Source of the DNA: a virus
DNA: 64,000 nucleotides
IMG/VR virus record: IMGVR_UViG_3300003937_000343
Coordinates: 1-64,000 of that record
Direction: 5' to 3' (one strand)
Below the pieces are notes generated by a model. The model worked only from the letters and a program-made list of their open reading frames with translations. It made no database searches and was not told the DNA's origin. Of this stretch, positions 18,810-27,862 are shown piece by piece. The first letter of the stretch is position 1, and every line of letters begins with the position of its first letter. The position numbers and the translations under genes are program-made.

Positions 18810-19448
18810 ATGAAAAATTCAATATTAAATTATGATTATATAATGAATTATATCACAACGAATGAAGGAGAAGAAGTTCCTTATCGTTGGAGTCATGGTG
18901 CAGATGATATGCATCTTGGAGATGGTATGATTGTTTATTCATTAATATACTTTCACAAATTTAAAAATTTAGTTTGTTTAGGTAGTGGTGGTGGATATAT
19001 TCCACGAATAATGACACAAGCAAGGTATGATTTATCACAAGAGGGATTTTACAAAGAAGTAAGTATGGAATGGGGAGATAATGGAAGTACTTATATTGTA
19101 GATGCTTGTAATGGTTTTAACGGAGAGGTTGATTGGGCAGAAGAAGATAGTTTATTTAGAAGACATTTCCATCCAAAGTTTATAAAAGAAACTACAGAGA
19201 ATGCATATCATAATTTTTTTGTAAAACAAGATATTAAAATAGATTATTTACATATAGATGCTGACCACACATTTGAGGGAGATAATTTTATAGAATTAGA
19301 AGGACATACGGGAGATGATTTATCAGGCCCAAGTGAATTTATTAAAACAATAGATAAAAGAAAATTTGAAGTATTTAATTTATTTAATCACGGAATTAGA
19401 AAAGATTTCCCAAGTTCTACAGGAATAACAATAGTGAGGAAAAAATGA
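18810..19448 (+). CDS. Class I SAM-dependent methyltransferase-like protein (212 aa)
   Basis: A Rossmann-type motif I (NLVCLGSGGGYIPRI) near residue 50 is followed by acidic motifs, and IDYLHIDADHTFEGD near residue 150 fits the D-rich motif of Methyltransf_24-type enzymes. The fold is well supported; the substrate is not. AAAGG precedes the start. The 3' end overlaps the next gene, a cobalamin-binding-type radical SAM enzyme, by four bases (ATGA), so the two are translationally coupled and may act on one product. The closest paralogue in the window is at 42464-43261. Confidence 0.65.
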   Translation: MKNSILNYDYIMNYITTNEGEEVPYRWSHGADDMHLGDGMIVYSLIYFHKFKNLVCLGSGGGYIPRIMTQARYDLSQEGFYKEVSMEWGDNGSTYIVDACNGFNGEVDWAEEDSLFRRHFHPKFIKETTENAYHNFFVKQDIKIDYLHIDADHTFEGDNFIELEGHTGDDLSGPSEFIKTIDKRKFEVFNLFNHGIRKDFPSSTGITIVRKK

Positions 19449-21049
19449 ATAAAAATAAACAGATAAATTTAGCATGGCTTCCATTTGGATATTCTTATTC
19501 TATGCCATTGTCTTTGGGATATGTGAAGGCTATTTTAAATAAGAATGATTATACAAATGTAAAAGTTTATGATATGAATCAAGACTTTTGGGTTAAGAAC
19601 AATATGAAAGTTGGAAATACTCATTTCTATGATAGATATCAAACATTATTACAGAATGTAACAAGTTGGAATAATCCTGAAAATTATTATTCTAAAATAC
19701 ATACATTGAGTGGGGTTAAAGAATTAATAGATGAATATGCAGATATATTACTTACAGATAATCCAAAGATTGTAGGTTTTTGTTTATTCAATACAAATAT
19801 ATGGTTTACAATAGAAGTATGTAAAGTATTAAAAGTAAAGAATCCTGATGTAAAAATTATAGTTGGTGGGCCAGAAGCAACTGTAACATATCATGATAAA
19901 AATCATAAATTAAGAGAAGTTTTACAGGATGATATAATTGATGTAGTAGTATTTGGTGAAGGAGATATTACTGTTGTTGAAGTTTGTGATACTATTATGA
20001 AAGATGAATATGATTATGAAAATATTTTAGGAATTTTTTACAGAGGAAAGGATGGTGAAATTAAAAATACAATATGGCGACCATTTATTTCAGATATAGA
20101 TACAGTTCCAATTCCAGATTATAGTGATATTGATTTTAGTAAGTATGAACAACCTGAAATACCAATAGTGATGAGTAGGGGTTGTAATTATGGTTGTATT
20201 TATTGTGGTGTGAAATTATATTGGGGGAAGGCTAAAGATTTTAGAAAAAGGTCAGCTCAAAATATAATGGATGAAATAATAAAATTGGAAAAAGATGGAT
20301 GTTTCCCACCTGATAAATTTAATTTTGTTTCATTTAAGGCCGCATATATTAATACTGGTATGTCATTTAACGATGATACAATTTTAAATGATTTATGTGA
20401 TTTATTAATTGAAAGATACGGTAAAAATGAAGTTCCATTTCAATGGGCTGGATATGCGAGAGTAGATAAGAATCTTACTCCAGAATTATGTAAAAAAATG
20501 TATTTAGCAGGATGTCATCATTTGACATTTGGTTTTGAAAGTGGTAGTGCACGAATAAATAAAGAAATGAGAAAAGGTTATAATTTTAAAGATTATAATA
20601 ATGATTATGCAGTAAGTGTATTTAAAAATTGTATGGAAAATGGAGTTATGCCAGTATTGTTTTTAATTATTGGATATCCTACTGAAACAGAAGAAGATTT
20701 TCAAAAAACAATGAAATTTTTGAAAGATAGTAGAAAGTATATTGATGCAGTTTATTGTATGAGTACATTTATTTTAAGTAAGGAAATGATGAGTGAGGAT
20801 CCAAAGTGGGGTAAAGAAAGATTTCATCTTCGGTCTGCAAGAGGTGGTGGTGGAGATATGGTAGAAGATTTACATGCCGTAGAATGGGAAAGTGAAGTTA
20901 ATACTTATGAAGAAAGAGTACGAAGATTAGAAGAATTTAAAAAGTATTCAGAAGAAGTAGGTTTAACATCAATAACACCGAGATTGCCTGACGATGCTAT
21001 TGCACAATCTACTCCAGATGGAACTCCATTACAAGTATTAGAAGAATAA
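19445..21049 (+). CDS. B12-binding-type radical SAM enzyme (534 aa)
   Basis: The first ~190 residues resemble a cobalamin-binding Rossmann domain (PKIVGFCLFNTN, IIVGGPEATV, VFGEGD). The radical SAM core follows, with the cluster motif CNYGCIYC (C247, C251, C254) and FGFESGS plus a GYPTETEEDF loop typical of class B radical SAM proteins. Members methylate unreactive carbons or build modified sugars and natural products. GAGGA lies before the start, which overlaps the methyltransferase gene. The substrate is unknown. Neighbouring transferases suggest a sugar or a virion component. Confidence 0.85.
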   Translation: MNKNKQINLAWLPFGYSYSMPLSLGYVKAILNKNDYTNVKVYDMNQDFWVKNNMKVGNTHFYDRYQTLLQNVTSWNNPENYYSKIHTLSGVKELIDEYADILLTDNPKIVGFCLFNTNIWFTIEVCKVLKVKNPDVKIIVGGPEATVTYHDKNHKLREVLQDDIIDVVVFGEGDITVVEVCDTIMKDEYDYENILGIFYRGKDGEIKNTIWRPFISDIDTVPIPDYSDIDFSKYEQPEIPIVMSRGCNYGCIYCGVKLYWGKAKDFRKRSAQNIMDEIIKLEKDGCFPPDKFNFVSFKAAYINTGMSFNDDTILNDLCDLLIERYGKNEVPFQWAGYARVDKNLTPELCKKMYLAGCHHLTFGFESGSARINKEMRKGYNFKDYNNDYAVSVFKNCMENGVMPVLFLIIGYPTETEEDFQKTMKFLKDSRKYIDAVYCMSTFILSKEMMSEDPKWGKERFHLRSARGGGGDMVEDLHAVEWESEVNTYEERVRRLEEFKKYSEEVGLTSITPRLPDDAIAQSTPDGTPLQVLEE

Positions 21050-21056
21050 GTATGGT

Positions 21057-21185
21057 ATGAATATAAATTTAGTTACAGTATGTGGCCATAACACGACAAT
21101 GTTATACCATATGTTACGACATTATAAACCAATTGTCAAGAACTTTTTTGTAAATATTTATGCAAGAAGACCCAATTATAAATGA
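21057..21185 (+). pseudogene. N-terminal fragment of a GT2-like glycosyltransferase, out of frame with its remainder
   Basis: This 42-residue frame (INLVTVCGHNTTMLYHMLRH...) has the typical first beta strand and helix of a GT2-like fold and ends ...FFVNIYARRPNYK. The next gene, one frame over, continues as if from the same protein (QEDPIINEA...). Removing one base between about 21154 and 21182 would join them into about 281 residues. It looks like a one-base frame break, whether natural or an assembly error. Confidence 0.6.
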
Positions 21186-21903
21186 GGCAACTTCTATATG
21201 TAATGAGTTAGATATAGAACCACACAAAGTTTGGATTGAAAAACCATTTAATTGGAAACGAGTTACAGAGATTTATAATGAAACCACATCATTAAAACCT
21301 GATGAGTGGTGGATAGTTGCGGATGATGATGAATTACAATTATATTCTAAACCAATAGAAGAAATTATAGATGAGTGTGAAGAAACTGGATATGAATTTG
21401 TAACTGGAGGATTTATAGATAGAATTGGAGAAAATGGAACATTTCCAAAAATTACTATGGAATCAAATATATGGAAAGAAATGCCAAATGCTGGATTCTT
21501 TCGTTATCCATTGAGTAAGGCAGAAGCAAATAAGGTTACATTATTAAAAGGTAAGCATAATGTAGTACCAGGTCAACATTTTATTGATTTTGGAAATGGA
21601 GAAACTTCGTGGGGAGATACACACCCATTAAGATATCCTACAAAAAAGAATTTTACACAAGTACACCATTTTAAATGGGATTACACAGTATTAGAACGAT
21701 TAAAACAAGTAAGTACTTCTAAACTATCAGAGGCATTTTCAAATGAATATGCACTAATGTTAAAATCAATTCAAGATAGAGATTTCACAATTGATTTAAA
21801 TGAACGAGAGTTTATGTTTGAAAGAATAGAAACACCAAATTATTCACAGTATAGAAAATGGAAAATTCTTACTGAAAAAATATTGAAGATTAAGGATTTA
21901 TAA
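21160..21903 (+). CDS. GT2-like glycosyltransferase, main part (247 aa), lacking its N-terminus in frame
   Basis: The sequence WWIVADDDELQLY supplies the D-x-D metal/nucleotide-sugar motif of GT-A transferases, and the later W- and H-rich part (GDTHPLRYP, VHHFKWD) fits the C-terminal half of short GT2/GT92-like enzymes. The first beta strand expected in this fold lies upstream in another frame (21057-21185). The ATG at 21160 has no ribosome binding site and sits in an AT-rich stretch, which supports a broken gene rather than a true start. If the break is real the enzyme is probably inactive. The acceptor is unknown. Confidence 0.62.
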   Translation: MQEDPIINEATSICNELDIEPHKVWIEKPFNWKRVTEIYNETTSLKPDEWWIVADDDELQLYSKPIEEIIDECEETGYEFVTGGFIDRIGENGTFPKITMESNIWKEMPNAGFFRYPLSKAEANKVTLLKGKHNVVPGQHFIDFGNGETSWGDTHPLRYPTKKNFTQVHHFKWDYTVLERLKQVSTSKLSEAFSNEYALMLKSIQDRDFTIDLNEREFMFERIETPNYSQYRKWKILTEKILKIKDL

Positions 21904-21904
21904 T

Positions 21905-21915
21905 GATATTTATTA
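21905..21915 (+). promoter_or_regulatory. Recurrent intergenic motif before the 70-aa gene
   Basis: GATATTTATTA, the same 11 bases as at 3710 and 17707, lies directly after the glycosyltransferase stop and 30 bases before the next start. Inferred promoter for the 21946-29821 unit. Confidence 0.45.
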
Positions 21916-21945
21916 TAAAGTTATAAGACTATAAGGAGTTATAAA

Positions 21946-22158
21946 ATGGCTGAAAAATCAAAAACACCAGATGATTCACTACTCTTAGAAGAGAGAAAAG
22001 TAAAAGCATTAGAAAAGATTGCTAATGTTTTAGATGCTCTAACGATTTGGTTCGAAGAAATCGAGAAAAGTGAGTGGAGTGATAGATTACAATGGTATTT
22101 AGCAGAATACTATACTAAGTTTGTAGATGGTGAAAAACCAAAAGAAGAGAAAAAATAA
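21946..22158 (+). CDS. Small charged hypothetical protein (70 aa)
   Basis: A perfect AAGGAG at good spacing precedes the ATG. The protein is highly charged: acidic and basic helices (LEERKVKALEKIANVLDALTIWFEEIE) with a lysine-rich tail, predicted helical and soluble. No family was recognised. The stop overlaps the next start as TAATG, which couples it to the first GT7-LamG gene, and it is the first gene after a promoter-like motif. A chaperone-like or adaptor role for the transferases is possible but unsupported. Confidence 0.7.
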   Translation: MAEKSKTPDDSLLLEERKVKALEKIANVLDALTIWFEEIEKSEWSDRLQWYLAEYYTKFVDGEKPKEEKK

Positions 22159-23591
22159 TGAAACTTGGTGTAATCGTTCCGTATAGAAAACGACCATCAC
22201 ATCTTCGTAAGTTTCAATTTGAAATTAAACAATATCTTAAAGATTATGATTATGAACTAATCGTGGTTGAACAAAATGATGATTTACCATTTAATCGTGG
22301 TAAGTTATTAAATATAGGTTTTAAAGTAGCATTAAGAAAACAATGTGATTATGTAGTGTTTCACGATGTAGATATGTTACCAGTTGATGTAGATTATTCT
22401 TATTCAGATGTTCCAATTCATCTTGCTACAAATTTCACAAATTCCAAAAGAGAAATATTTAAAACTTACTTCGGTGGAGTAACAATGTTTCCAAGTGGAT
22501 TATTTAAAAAAGTCAATGGCTTTTCAAATGAATATTGGGGTTGGGGATTTGAAGATGATGATTTGTTAATGCGATTAACAGAACAAAATGTATTTACAGA
22601 CTTTGAAATCTATGATGTTCCAAAGGAATCAACATCTGGCATTTATCTACACGGGGACGAAAGTTATGTTGAGTGTAATAATACAATAGACACAACAAAA
22701 GATTTCACATTTCACATTACATTTAAACCAGACGACATTATACCCGACTACGATAAAGACTTTGATGAATATTGCGTATTTAGTATTCCAGGTTGGGATA
22801 CAACCATATCATACAATTCTTTCAATAGATATAAATTTGAATGTTGGGATATTGGAAAAGAGTGTTATCAAATTACATCAGGTTATGATTATCCAAAATT
22901 AACAAGGATTAGTGTAACTTACGATAAATCAAATAGATTATTGACTATGTATCAAGACGGAAAAGAAGTTGGATATAAAATTATATCAAGAAAATTATTA
23001 AATACTAAAAAAGAAAAATTTTATATCGGTATCGCTGATACAAGAGAAGATGATAGAAAAAGTTTTCGTGGGTTTGTAAGTGATTTTTGTTATTGGGATA
23101 CTACTTTAGCTCAAAATGAAATAGATGAATTTGTTGAAAATCCAGGTATGGGTTATTTAACTGATATTGGACAATACAGTTCTTCAAGAAAATTAAAAGT
23201 ATATTATGATTTTAAACATATTAAATTAAATAATCAATTTCAATATGAAAAGGGTAAAGTTATGAATTTAGTTAATGTGAGAAATTATGCTACCACATAT
23301 AATTGTATTCCTAAATCACAACTTGAATTAGACCGTAAAAGAATAGCAATACCTGCTAGAAGAAAATCCACATTTGAAATGGTTTCTCATAAACCTGAGG
23401 GATATTTTGAAGGTGGATGGAAATCTAAATCAACTCGTTTAAATCAAATCAAATTTTATAATGAGGTGTTACAAAATAAAACTAATTTAGAAGAAGATGG
23501 ATTGTCTACTTTGATATATAAAACCATTTCTAAAACAGAAGATAAAAAGTATACATTTTTATCAATTGAGAATTTAGAAGGTTATAAATAA
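22158..23591 (+). CDS. GT7-like (beta-1,4-galactosyltransferase type) glycosyltransferase fused to a LamG-like lectin domain
   Basis: Residues 1-160 form a GT-A fold with the hallmark order of beta-1,4-galactosyltransferases: VPYRKR, FNRGKLLNIGF, FHDVDMLP (D-x-D), YFGGVTMF, VNGFSNEYWGWGFEDDD. From about residue 165 to 400 a concanavalin A/LamG-like jellyroll follows (GIYLHGDESYVECN, FTFHITFKPDD, RISVTYDKSNRLLTMYQDG, FYIGIADT, FRGFVSDFCYWDTTL). The transferase would add a sugar and the lectin would bind a glycan acceptor. The start overlaps the 70-aa gene by TAATG. The neighbour at 23594 is a full-length paralogue. Activity with galactose is only inferred from the family. Confidence 0.82.
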   Translation: MKLGVIVPYRKRPSHLRKFQFEIKQYLKDYDYELIVVEQNDDLPFNRGKLLNIGFKVALRKQCDYVVFHDVDMLPVDVDYSYSDVPIHLATNFTNSKREIFKTYFGGVTMFPSGLFKKVNGFSNEYWGWGFEDDDLLMRLTEQNVFTDFEIYDVPKESTSGIYLHGDESYVECNNTIDTTKDFTFHITFKPDDIIPDYDKDFDEYCVFSIPGWDTTISYNSFNRYKFECWDIGKECYQITSGYDYPKLTRISVTYDKSNRLLTMYQDGKEVGYKIISRKLLNTKKEKFYIGIADTREDDRKSFRGFVSDFCYWDTTLAQNEIDEFVENPGMGYLTDIGQYSSSRKLKVYYDFKHIKLNNQFQYEKGKVMNLVNVRNYATTYNCIPKSQLELDRKRIAIPARRKSTFEMVSHKPEGYFEGGWKSKSTRLNQIKFYNEVLQNKTNLEEDGLSTLIYKTISKTEDKKYTFLSIENLEGYK

Positions 23592-23593
23592 AT

Positions 23594-25018
23594 ATGAAGT
23601 TAGGAATTTGTATTCCATATCGAGACATCGGTGATGGTGTTCGTAAACAACACTTGGACAAGTTAGTACCGCATTTAGAAAAGTTCCTTGGCGATAGGAA
23701 TATAGACTTCAGATGTTACATTGGACACCAAGTTGACGAAAAGAAGTTTAATCGTAGTGGTACGAAGAATGTTGCATTCCTTGCTGCTAAAGAAGATGGG
23801 TGTGATTATGTAGCATTTCATGATGTGGATATGTTACCAAAAGATGATTGTGATTACTCACATCCTGGTGATACACCTAAACATATTGCAACTTATTTAT
23901 CTCAATGGGATAATACATTAAGAGATATTCATTATTTTGGTGGAGTAGTGATATTCACTATAGAACAATTTGAAAAAGTAAATGGATATCAAACAGATTA
24001 TTGGGGATGGGGATTTGAAGATGATGATTTATTTTGGAGATGTATTCAGAAAGGATATTTTAAACCAAGTTATATTGAATCTCCAGGTAATACTAAAGTT
24101 TTACAATTTGATGGAGAGGAAACTTATATAAAAATACCAATAACTAATAGTATAATGAATATTCCAAATAAAAGTTGTGAAATAGAAGCTATAGTTTATT
24201 CAGAAATAGAAAGTGAAGATAAAGAATTTTTAATTGGAAATGATATAGGACATTTAAAATATCCAATAGTATCAAGGAAAGGTTGGGATTTTGACATATC
24301 GTATAATAATTCTAAAGCATTTTCTTATTGTTTGTGGGGAGTTAAAAATGAATTAAATTATGGTTGGATGATGAGATATCCAAATCAATGGAGTAAAGTT
24401 AATTTTAAAGTAGATACATATGAGAGAAGTAGAACGATTACTATTAATGATGAGATATATAGTGAGAAATTTGGCCCACAAAAGTCAGTCTTACCATTTG
24501 AAGGTGATTTGAAAAGATATGGTACAACACCATTTTATATTGGAAAGAATCCACCAAATAAGTATGATCCAATGAGAGATAGAAATCGTCCATTTAAAGG
24601 TAAGATGTATTCGATAAAGATGTGGAATGATAAAAAAGAATTAGTATTACATTATGACATGAGTAAGTCTTGGAGAAGAGATAAATTATTAGATTTGAGT
24701 GGAAATGAAAATCATGGTGAGTTGGTAATTGGAAATGGAAAAATAACTAAAGATAATGTTCAGTTAGGAAAAACAATCACACCTGATAGAAGATGGGGAA
24801 CAATGGAATGTATGTATCATGATGATGAGGGAATAGTGGACAATAAGTTTAAAGGAGACCCCGAACAAACTTATAAAAATGAAGTGGTTTATAAAAAAAG
24901 AATGCAAAAAGAAAAAATTAATATAGATAATAATGGATTAAGTGATATGAAATATAAGGTAGTTTCAACGGAAGTTGATATTTATAATAGACATAAGTTA
25001 ATCAATGTGAGGTTTTAA
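23594..25018 (+). CDS. Second GT7-like glycosyltransferase with LamG-like domain (474 aa)
   Basis: This is a paralogue of the preceding gene in the same arrangement: IPYRD, FNRSGTKNVAFLAA, FHDVDMLP, YFGGVVIF, VNGYQTDYWGWGFEDDD in residues 1-155, then a LamG-like jellyroll (VLQFDGEETYIKIP through FKGKMYSIKMWN) to about residue 380. The C-terminal ~60 residues are shared with the first copy (RRWGTMECM / RRKSTFEMV, then KIN..NNGLSDMKYKVVS). Both catalytic acidic motifs are intact. Only two bases separate it from its twin and no clear ribosome site is seen. It overlaps the radical SAM gene by one base at TAATG. Confidence 0.82.
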   Translation: MKLGICIPYRDIGDGVRKQHLDKLVPHLEKFLGDRNIDFRCYIGHQVDEKKFNRSGTKNVAFLAAKEDGCDYVAFHDVDMLPKDDCDYSHPGDTPKHIATYLSQWDNTLRDIHYFGGVVIFTIEQFEKVNGYQTDYWGWGFEDDDLFWRCIQKGYFKPSYIESPGNTKVLQFDGEETYIKIPITNSIMNIPNKSCEIEAIVYSEIESEDKEFLIGNDIGHLKYPIVSRKGWDFDISYNNSKAFSYCLWGVKNELNYGWMMRYPNQWSKVNFKVDTYERSRTITINDEIYSEKFGPQKSVLPFEGDLKRYGTTPFYIGKNPPNKYDPMRDRNRPFKGKMYSIKMWNDKKELVLHYDMSKSWRRDKLLDLSGNENHGELVIGNGKITKDNVQLGKTITPDRRWGTMECMYHDDEGIVDNKFKGDPEQTYKNEVVYKKRMQKEKINIDNNGLSDMKYKVVSTEVDIYNRHKLINVRF

Positions 25019-26454
25019 TGTCTGACGCAGTAAAAGAAAAAAATGAACTTTCAATTGAAAATGAACATTTCGTAAAAACAAAAAAGAAACTTGATAATAT
25101 AGGTAAGGGTATGTGTTTAGCAAAATGGACACAAACAACCATACAATTACAAACAGGGCATACTCATAGTTGCCATCACCCTAAAACACATAAAGTTCCT
25201 TTAAAGGAATTAGATAGAAATCCGAGTGCTCTACACAACACTAAATTTAAAAAACAAAGACGAAAAGAGATGTTGAATGGTGCAAGACCTAAAGAGTGTG
25301 ATTATTGTTGGAATGTCGAGGATACTTCAGATAGATTTTCAGATAGAGTTTTTAAATCACAAGAGAGTTGGTCATTGCCACACTTTGATGAGATAGCAAA
25401 TTCTGATTGGAGAGAAGATTTTAATCCAAGATATGTAGAGGTTGCTTTTTCAAATGCTTGTAATTTTAAGTGTAGTTACTGTGCTCCCGCATACTCAACA
25501 AAGTGGTTTGAAGAAATAGAGACTCACGGTGCATATCCAACAACCGATGAGTTTAATTCTTTTAAGTATAATCAATTAGAAGATAAAATGCCCATCCCAG
25601 TTCGAGATGCAAATCCATATAAAGACGCATTTTGGAAATGGTGGCCCGAGTTATATCAAGATTTACATACATTTAGAATAACAGGTGGAGAACCATTATT
25701 AGCACCAGATACTTTTAAAGTATTGGATTACATTATAGATCATCCTAATCCAAATAAAAATTTACAATTTGCTGTAAATACTAATTTGGGTGGCCCTAAA
25801 CAATTGATTGATAAATTTATTGAGAAGATAAAAAGAATAGAAGATGAAGAACGAGTTCGTGAACTTATTGTCTTTACTTCAGTTGAATCCTGGGGAAACC
25901 AAGCAGAATATATTAGACATGGTATGGATTTTAATTATTTTTGGGATAATGTAAATAGAATTCTGGAAAGTTCTTCAAAAGTAAATGTAACTAACATGGC
26001 AACTTACAATGCACTTTCAGTTCCTAATTATCATAAATTGATTAAAGGTATGTATGATTTAAAAATAAAGTTTGGTTCATCAGAGAGATATTGGAAATCT
26101 GCAGTATTTTTGGATTCAAGTTATTTACGATATCCAACACACCAAACCGTTCAAGTATTACCCGATGAATGGAATCAATATATATTGAAACATGCTCAGT
26201 TAGTTGATTACTATGGTGTTCCTTTATTTGATCATAATTATATCGGTTATTCTGATATAGAGATTCAAAAAATAAAAAGAATTTATGATTGGAAAATTGC
26301 AGACTGGGATGGTAAAGCAAAACAAGTAAAGGAACAACGATATAACTTCGGTAAATTCTTTAAAGAACATGACAAAAGAAGAGGAACTGATTTTTGTAAA
26401 ACTTTTCCAGAGTTAGCTGATTTTTATCGTAAATGTTTGGAGATTAGATTATGA
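25018..26454 (+). CDS. Twitch-domain-type radical SAM protein (478 aa)
   Basis: The iron-sulfur motif is CNFKCSYC (C148, C152, C155), and FRITGGEPLL is the GGE motif that binds SAM. Upstream, CDYCW and a pattern of Cys/His residues (SCHHPKTH) could hold a second cluster or zinc, as in the twitch/SPASM-like radical SAM proteins common in marine T4-like phages. Family members modify peptides or sugars by radical chemistry. GAGG precedes the start (TAATG overlap) and it overlaps the next gene by four bases. The substrate is unknown; linkage to two lectin-fused transferases suggests a glycan or glycopeptide. Confidence 0.82.
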   Translation: MSDAVKEKNELSIENEHFVKTKKKLDNIGKGMCLAKWTQTTIQLQTGHTHSCHHPKTHKVPLKELDRNPSALHNTKFKKQRRKEMLNGARPKECDYCWNVEDTSDRFSDRVFKSQESWSLPHFDEIANSDWREDFNPRYVEVAFSNACNFKCSYCAPAYSTKWFEEIETHGAYPTTDEFNSFKYNQLEDKMPIPVRDANPYKDAFWKWWPELYQDLHTFRITGGEPLLAPDTFKVLDYIIDHPNPNKNLQFAVNTNLGGPKQLIDKFIEKIKRIEDEERVRELIVFTSVESWGNQAEYIRHGMDFNYFWDNVNRILESSSKVNVTNMATYNALSVPNYHKLIKGMYDLKIKFGSSERYWKSAVFLDSSYLRYPTHQTVQVLPDEWNQYILKHAQLVDYYGVPLFDHNYIGYSDIEIQKIKRIYDWKIADWDGKAKQVKEQRYNFGKFFKEHDKRRGTDFCKTFPELADFYRKCLEIRL

Positions 26455-27245
26455 TTACATTAGATGGTACACACGGTTGGGTTATAAGTTACACTAATAA
26501 GCATAACATTAGTGGTAAAGTAGTTGAGGATATTAATACTGGTAATTGGACATTTTGTACAAGTATTAAACCAGAATGGAATAAAGATAATCTTTTGATG
26601 AACATTGATGGTATAAATTATCGTGGTGGTGTATTATGTAGAAATGGAATGCATTCTGGTATATTTAATGTATTGTGGCAAACAGAAGATAAAAGTAAAT
26701 GGTTAAAATCAATTAAAGGCGAAATTTGGTACGATACTCCTGGGGGAGAAACTGAGGTTGCTATCATGGAGTATAAAGTTAGAAATGAAGAATGGATTGA
26801 TATTATATTAAGTTATGATAGAAAAAGTTCAAAATTAAAATTACAAGCTAGAGAAGAGGGCGAAATAAACTGGGATATTCAAGAAATTGACATTGATGGT
26901 GAGATAATAGATTATAGTGGTTCTCATGTTTGGATTGGGTGTGCGAATGGATTTGAGTCTTGTCCTGAACCACAATTTTATCAAGGACATATTAGATGTC
27001 TTGGAGTTTTTAATTCTGTATTGACAGAATCCGATAGAGATAAGTTTTATAACGAGTATCAAGATTTTAAGGGCATTCCAAAATATTTTAGGTCAAATGC
27101 ACATAAACGACAAGTTTATAATTTTGAAAAGATGAATCCATTAGCCCTTACAAACTTTAAAACTACAACACCATATAAAGCATTTGATTTTAGTGGAAAT
27201 GGAAACCATCCAATAATTTATAAAAGAGAGTGGGGAGTTTATTAA
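26451..27245 (+). CDS. Stand-alone LamG/concanavalin A-like lectin domain protein (264 aa)
   Basis: The protein consists almost only of a jellyroll like those fused to the GT7 enzymes upstream: ITLDGTHGWVISY, NWTFCTSIKPEW, EWIDIILSYDRKSSKLKLQ, HVWIGCANG and a C-terminal FQGHIRCLGVFNSVLTESD-like strand, then FDFSGNGNHPII. No catalytic motif is visible. It is predicted to bind carbohydrate. GGAG precedes the start, and both neighbours overlap (ATGA, TAATG). It may be a glycan-binding partner of the transferases or a virion decoration. Confidence 0.7.
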   Translation: MITLDGTHGWVISYTNKHNISGKVVEDINTGNWTFCTSIKPEWNKDNLLMNIDGINYRGGVLCRNGMHSGIFNVLWQTEDKSKWLKSIKGEIWYDTPGGETEVAIMEYKVRNEEWIDIILSYDRKSSKLKLQAREEGEINWDIQEIDIDGEIIDYSGSHVWIGCANGFESCPEPQFYQGHIRCLGVFNSVLTESDRDKFYNEYQDFKGIPKYFRSNAHKRQVYNFEKMNPLALTNFKTTTPYKAFDFSGNGNHPIIYKREWGVY

Positions 27246-27862
27246 TGAATCATATTGAAATTCATGTTAGAAGAAAGATAAATAGTAAAGATGTTTATCC
27301 GTATACTCATAATGAGGATAAAAGGACTTCTTTTTGGTTTGCTGTTGACCAATTTTTCCAAACGGTTCCCGAAAAAGTCGTTAACAATGATTGGTATGTC
27401 AAAAAAACATATAAAAATGAAGAATGCTGGAGAAATGAAAAAGAAATTTTAACCAAAATACAAAATTATTGGTGGGATAAATATGGAGATCTAAATCATA
27501 GTTTTAATACTCCATTTACTCCTGTTATTTTTAATAGTGATGAGAAGTCTCTTACGAATTATTTAACTTTTGTTGGTGTACCACTTAACCAAGTTAATAG
27601 GATTGAGGGTACAAATATTGATTTTGAAGTACAAATTGATAAAATTTTTAAATGTTTAAATAATTTACAGATATCTCCAACAGATGTATTAAAAGAACAA
27701 GAATTTTTATATAATTTAAATTTTAAAAGATTACATTTTTGTGATGCAGAATCATGGAAACAATATCCATCACAAACCGATAGTTTACTACAAAAGAATT
27801 TTGAATTAAAAGAGGGAATCGTAGAGTATCATAAGAGGTATTTTTCATATGATTATAAATAA
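27245..27862 (+). CDS. Hypothetical protein (205 aa)
   Basis: The start at 27245 is chosen over the upstream in-frame 27230 because it forms a TAATG overlap with the previous gene and gives the natural N-terminus MNHIEIHVRRK. The sequence is rich in W, F, Y, N and K, with no signal peptide or membrane segment. Middle part PFTPVIFNSDEKSLTNYLTFV and the C-terminal HFCDAESWKQYP are notable but match nothing I recognise. It overlaps the SGNH gene by 14 bases. Coupling within the island suggests a role in the same pathway. Confidence 0.65.
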   Translation: MNHIEIHVRRKINSKDVYPYTHNEDKRTSFWFAVDQFFQTVPEKVVNNDWYVKKTYKNEECWRNEKEILTKIQNYWWDKYGDLNHSFNTPFTPVIFNSDEKSLTNYLTFVGVPLNQVNRIEGTNIDFEVQIDKIFKCLNNLQISPTDVLKEQEFLYNLNFKRLHFCDAESWKQYPSQTDSLLQKNFELKEGIVEYHKRYFSYDYK

